DNA from: Falsirhodobacter xinxiangensis
GTDB lineage: Bacteria > Pseudomonadota > Alphaproteobacteria > Rhodobacterales > Rhodobacteraceae
Assembly: GCF_004959935.1 (NCBI RefSeq)
Contig: NZ_SMYN01000001.1
Span: 346,280 to 410,279, forward strand
Reading direction: 5' to 3'
Length of the DNA stretch: 64,000 bases
Under the pieces are notes generated by a model that had not been told where the DNA came from, did not search any database, and saw nothing but the letters and a program-made list of their open reading frames with translations. A program made the translations under genes and the position numbers. Shown here piece after piece: positions 62,767 to 64,000 of the stretch (positions within the stretch are counted from its first letter, which is position 1; each line of letters begins with the position of its first letter).

Positions 62767-63228
62767 TTGGCCGACATGCCCGCCTCCATCCTGTTCTGTT
62801 GCGACCATAACGCGGTCCGCTCGCCCATGGCGGAAGGGATGATGAAGCAGCTTTACGGCAAGCGGTCCTATGTCCAGTCGGCGGGCGTCAAGAACGACAT
62901 GGAGGTGGACGGCTTTTCCGTTGCCGTCTGCCGCGAACTGGGGATCGAGCTGGAACGCCACCGCGCCCGGTCCTTCGACGAGATGCAGGAATGGGGCGAC
63001 GATCTTTCCGGCTTCGATCTGATCGTGGCGCTGTCCCCCGCCAGCCAGCGCATGGCGCTGGAGCTGACCCGCTATTACCATCTGGACGTGGAATACTGGC
63101 CGATCCTCGACCCCACCGGGATCGGGGAATCGCGCGATGCGAAGCTGTCGGCCTATCGGCAGGCGCGCGACCAGATCCGCGAACGGATACTTGCCCGGTT
63201 CGGACCACCAAGGGAGAAAGACGCATGA
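62767..63228 (+). CDS. Low molecular weight protein-tyrosine phosphatase family protein
   Basis: 153 residues with TTG start (ATG at 62776 is an alternative; GGGG spacing favours TTG). The phosphatase loop CDHNAVRS follows C-x5-R-S, and the general acid Asp is likely in WPILDPTGIGES. The same fold serves arsenate reductases and tyrosine phosphatases, so the substrate is open. It is part of the hisD run, 3 nt after the UPF0262 stop. Confidence 0.92.
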   Translation: MADMPASILFCCDHNAVRSPMAEGMMKQLYGKRSYVQSAGVKNDMEVDGFSVAVCRELGIELERHRARSFDEMQEWGDDLSGFDLIVALSPASQRMALELTRYYHLDVEYWPILDPTGIGESRDAKLSAYRQARDQIRERILARFGPPREKDA

Positions 63229-63617
63229 GCCGCGATGTCATCGAACGCTATTACGCCGCCTTCAACGCGGGCGACGCACAGGGGATGCTGGACCTCGTGA
63301 CCGATGACGTGGAACACCGCGTCAACGAGGGCGAGACGCGCCACGGCCGCGAGAAATTCGCCGAATTCTGCTCGCATATGGGCGTCAGCTATTCCGAGCA
63401 GCTGAAGGACATGGTGATCTTTGCCGAAGGCAACCGGGGCGCTGCCGAATTCACCGTCCATGGCAAATATCTGAAAACCGATCCCGGCCTGCCCGAAGCC
63501 GTGGGTCAGACCTATGTCCTGCCTGCCGGGGCGTTCTTCGACATCCGGGATGGCAAGGTCGCGCGCGTCACGACCTTCTACAACCTGTCGGACTGGGTGC
63601 GACAGGTCTCGGCATGA
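63225..63617 (+). CDS. NTF2-like/SnoaL family protein
   Basis: 130 residues from the ATG at 63225 (AGGGAGAAAG upstream), overlapping the phosphatase stop. It has the compact NTF2-like fold: ERYYAAFNAGDAQGMLDLVT, FCSHMGVSYSEQ, and FFDIRDGKVARVTTFYNLSD. The family covers ketosteroid-isomerase-type enzymes and ligand-binding proteins. No substrate can be named. Coupled to the next gene by ATGA. Confidence 0.9.
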   Translation: MSRDVIERYYAAFNAGDAQGMLDLVTDDVEHRVNEGETRHGREKFAEFCSHMGVSYSEQLKDMVIFAEGNRGAAEFTVHGKYLKTDPGLPEAVGQTYVLPAGAFFDIRDGKVARVTTFYNLSDWVRQVSA

Positions 63618-64000
63618 TCGTTCGCCGTCTGGATGGCGCGCATCTGGACGATGTCGCGCGGCTGCGGATCGCGGTGTTCCGCGACTGGCCCTACATCTAT
63701 GACGGCGATCTGGATTATGAGCGGGAATATCTGCGCAGCTATGCCGACCCCCGCGCCATCGTCGTGGGGGCGTTCGACGGGGACCGTATCGTCGGCGCGG
63801 CGACGGGTATGCCGATGGAGGATGCAGAGGACTTCGCGTTCGAAAACCCCGAAGGCGTCTTCTATTGCGCGGAATCGGTGCTGCTGCCCGAATATCGCGG
63901 GCGCGGGATCGGCCATCGGTTCTTCGATCTGCGCGAGGATCACGCGCGGGCGCTGGGCATGACCCGCAGCGCCTTCTGTTCGGTGATCCGGCCCGAGGAT
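63614..64000 (+). CDS. GNAT family N-acetyltransferase, C-terminus beyond window
   Basis: The first 129 residues of an acetyltransferase, ATG at 63614. The acetyl-CoA loop VLLPEYRGRGIGHRFFDLRE is intact, with a preceding strand FYCAESVLLPEY. The frame is open to the right edge. It belongs to the same coupled run as the NTF2-like gene. The substrate is unknown. Confidence 0.88.
   Translation, partial: MIVRRLDGAHLDDVARLRIAVFRDWPYIYDGDLDYEREYLRSYADPRAIVVGAFDGDRIVGAATGMPMEDAEDFAFENPEGVFYCAESVLLPEYRGRGIGHRFFDLREDHARALGMTRSAFCSVIRPED

Overview
The window looks like the chromosome of a GC-rich alphaproteobacterium, most likely Rhodobacterales (Rhodobacteraceae/Paracoccaceae). The clues are very high GC at third codon positions, densely packed genes with 4-bp start/stop overlaps, and neighbourhoods typical of that order: Suv3-like helicase/Hsp15-like/FdxA/CarD, hisD/UPF0262/low-Mr phosphatase, and the Anbu proteasome cluster. 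No tRNA, rRNA, CRISPR array or insertion sequence was seen.

Positions 1-17073 form a non-flagellar type III secretion system (T3SS). A 12-gene rightward block runs SctC1-small protein-SctI-J-K-L-N-O-Q-R-S-T, the order of the rhizobial nolW-nolB-rhcJ-nolU-nolV-rhcN-...-rhcT operon. A leftward block carries a needle-like small protein, SctD, an SctX-like protein, SctY, SctV, a Tad/CpaC-type secretin (SctC2) and a CpaD-like lipoprotein. A second leftward block has SctU, an L,D-transpeptidase and a large 133-residue-repeat protein cut by the window edge. A TadD-like TPR lipoprotein lies between the two leftward blocks. The outer-membrane part therefore looks like a Tad pilus secretin set with a separate T3SS secretin N-domain protein, and the export core is Rhc-like. 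Unusual points are an SctU without the NPTH self-cleavage motif, the Ysc-like X-Y-V order, and two proteins sharing a nearly identical C-terminal tail (52 aa and 148 aa), one fused to a HrpF/NopX-like segment. Canonical translocators, gatekeeper (SctW), ruler (SctP) and a dedicated regulator were not recognised.

Positions 17181-31151 are housekeeping: EamA exporter, adenine deaminase, YqgE, a DsbD N-domain protein, MoaB, a UDG-family protein, pyrB-rmuC-pyrC-like-plsY, GNAT, gshA, rsmE and ubiA. The dihydroorotase-like gene lacks catalytic residues.

Positions 31212-41935 hold envelope genes (BON/OmpA-like, CBS-domain membrane protein, PACE and LysE exporters, SIMPL, a PilM/GspL-PilP-like fusion), CarD and FdxA. 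Positions 42050-50791 hold an Hsp15-like protein, Suv3-like helicase, TPR protein, SCP2 protein, lipase-like hydrolase and the complete Anbu cluster. Positions 50960-57449 hold a nuclease/ATP-dependent DNA ligase pair, oligoendopeptidase F, a highly palindromic intergenic segment and lepA. Positions 57620-64000 hold copper-related secreted proteins, rpmB, hisD, a GIY-YIG protein that looks inserted into the hisD operon, UPF0262, a low-Mr phosphatase, an NTF2-like protein and a GNAT cut by the right edge.
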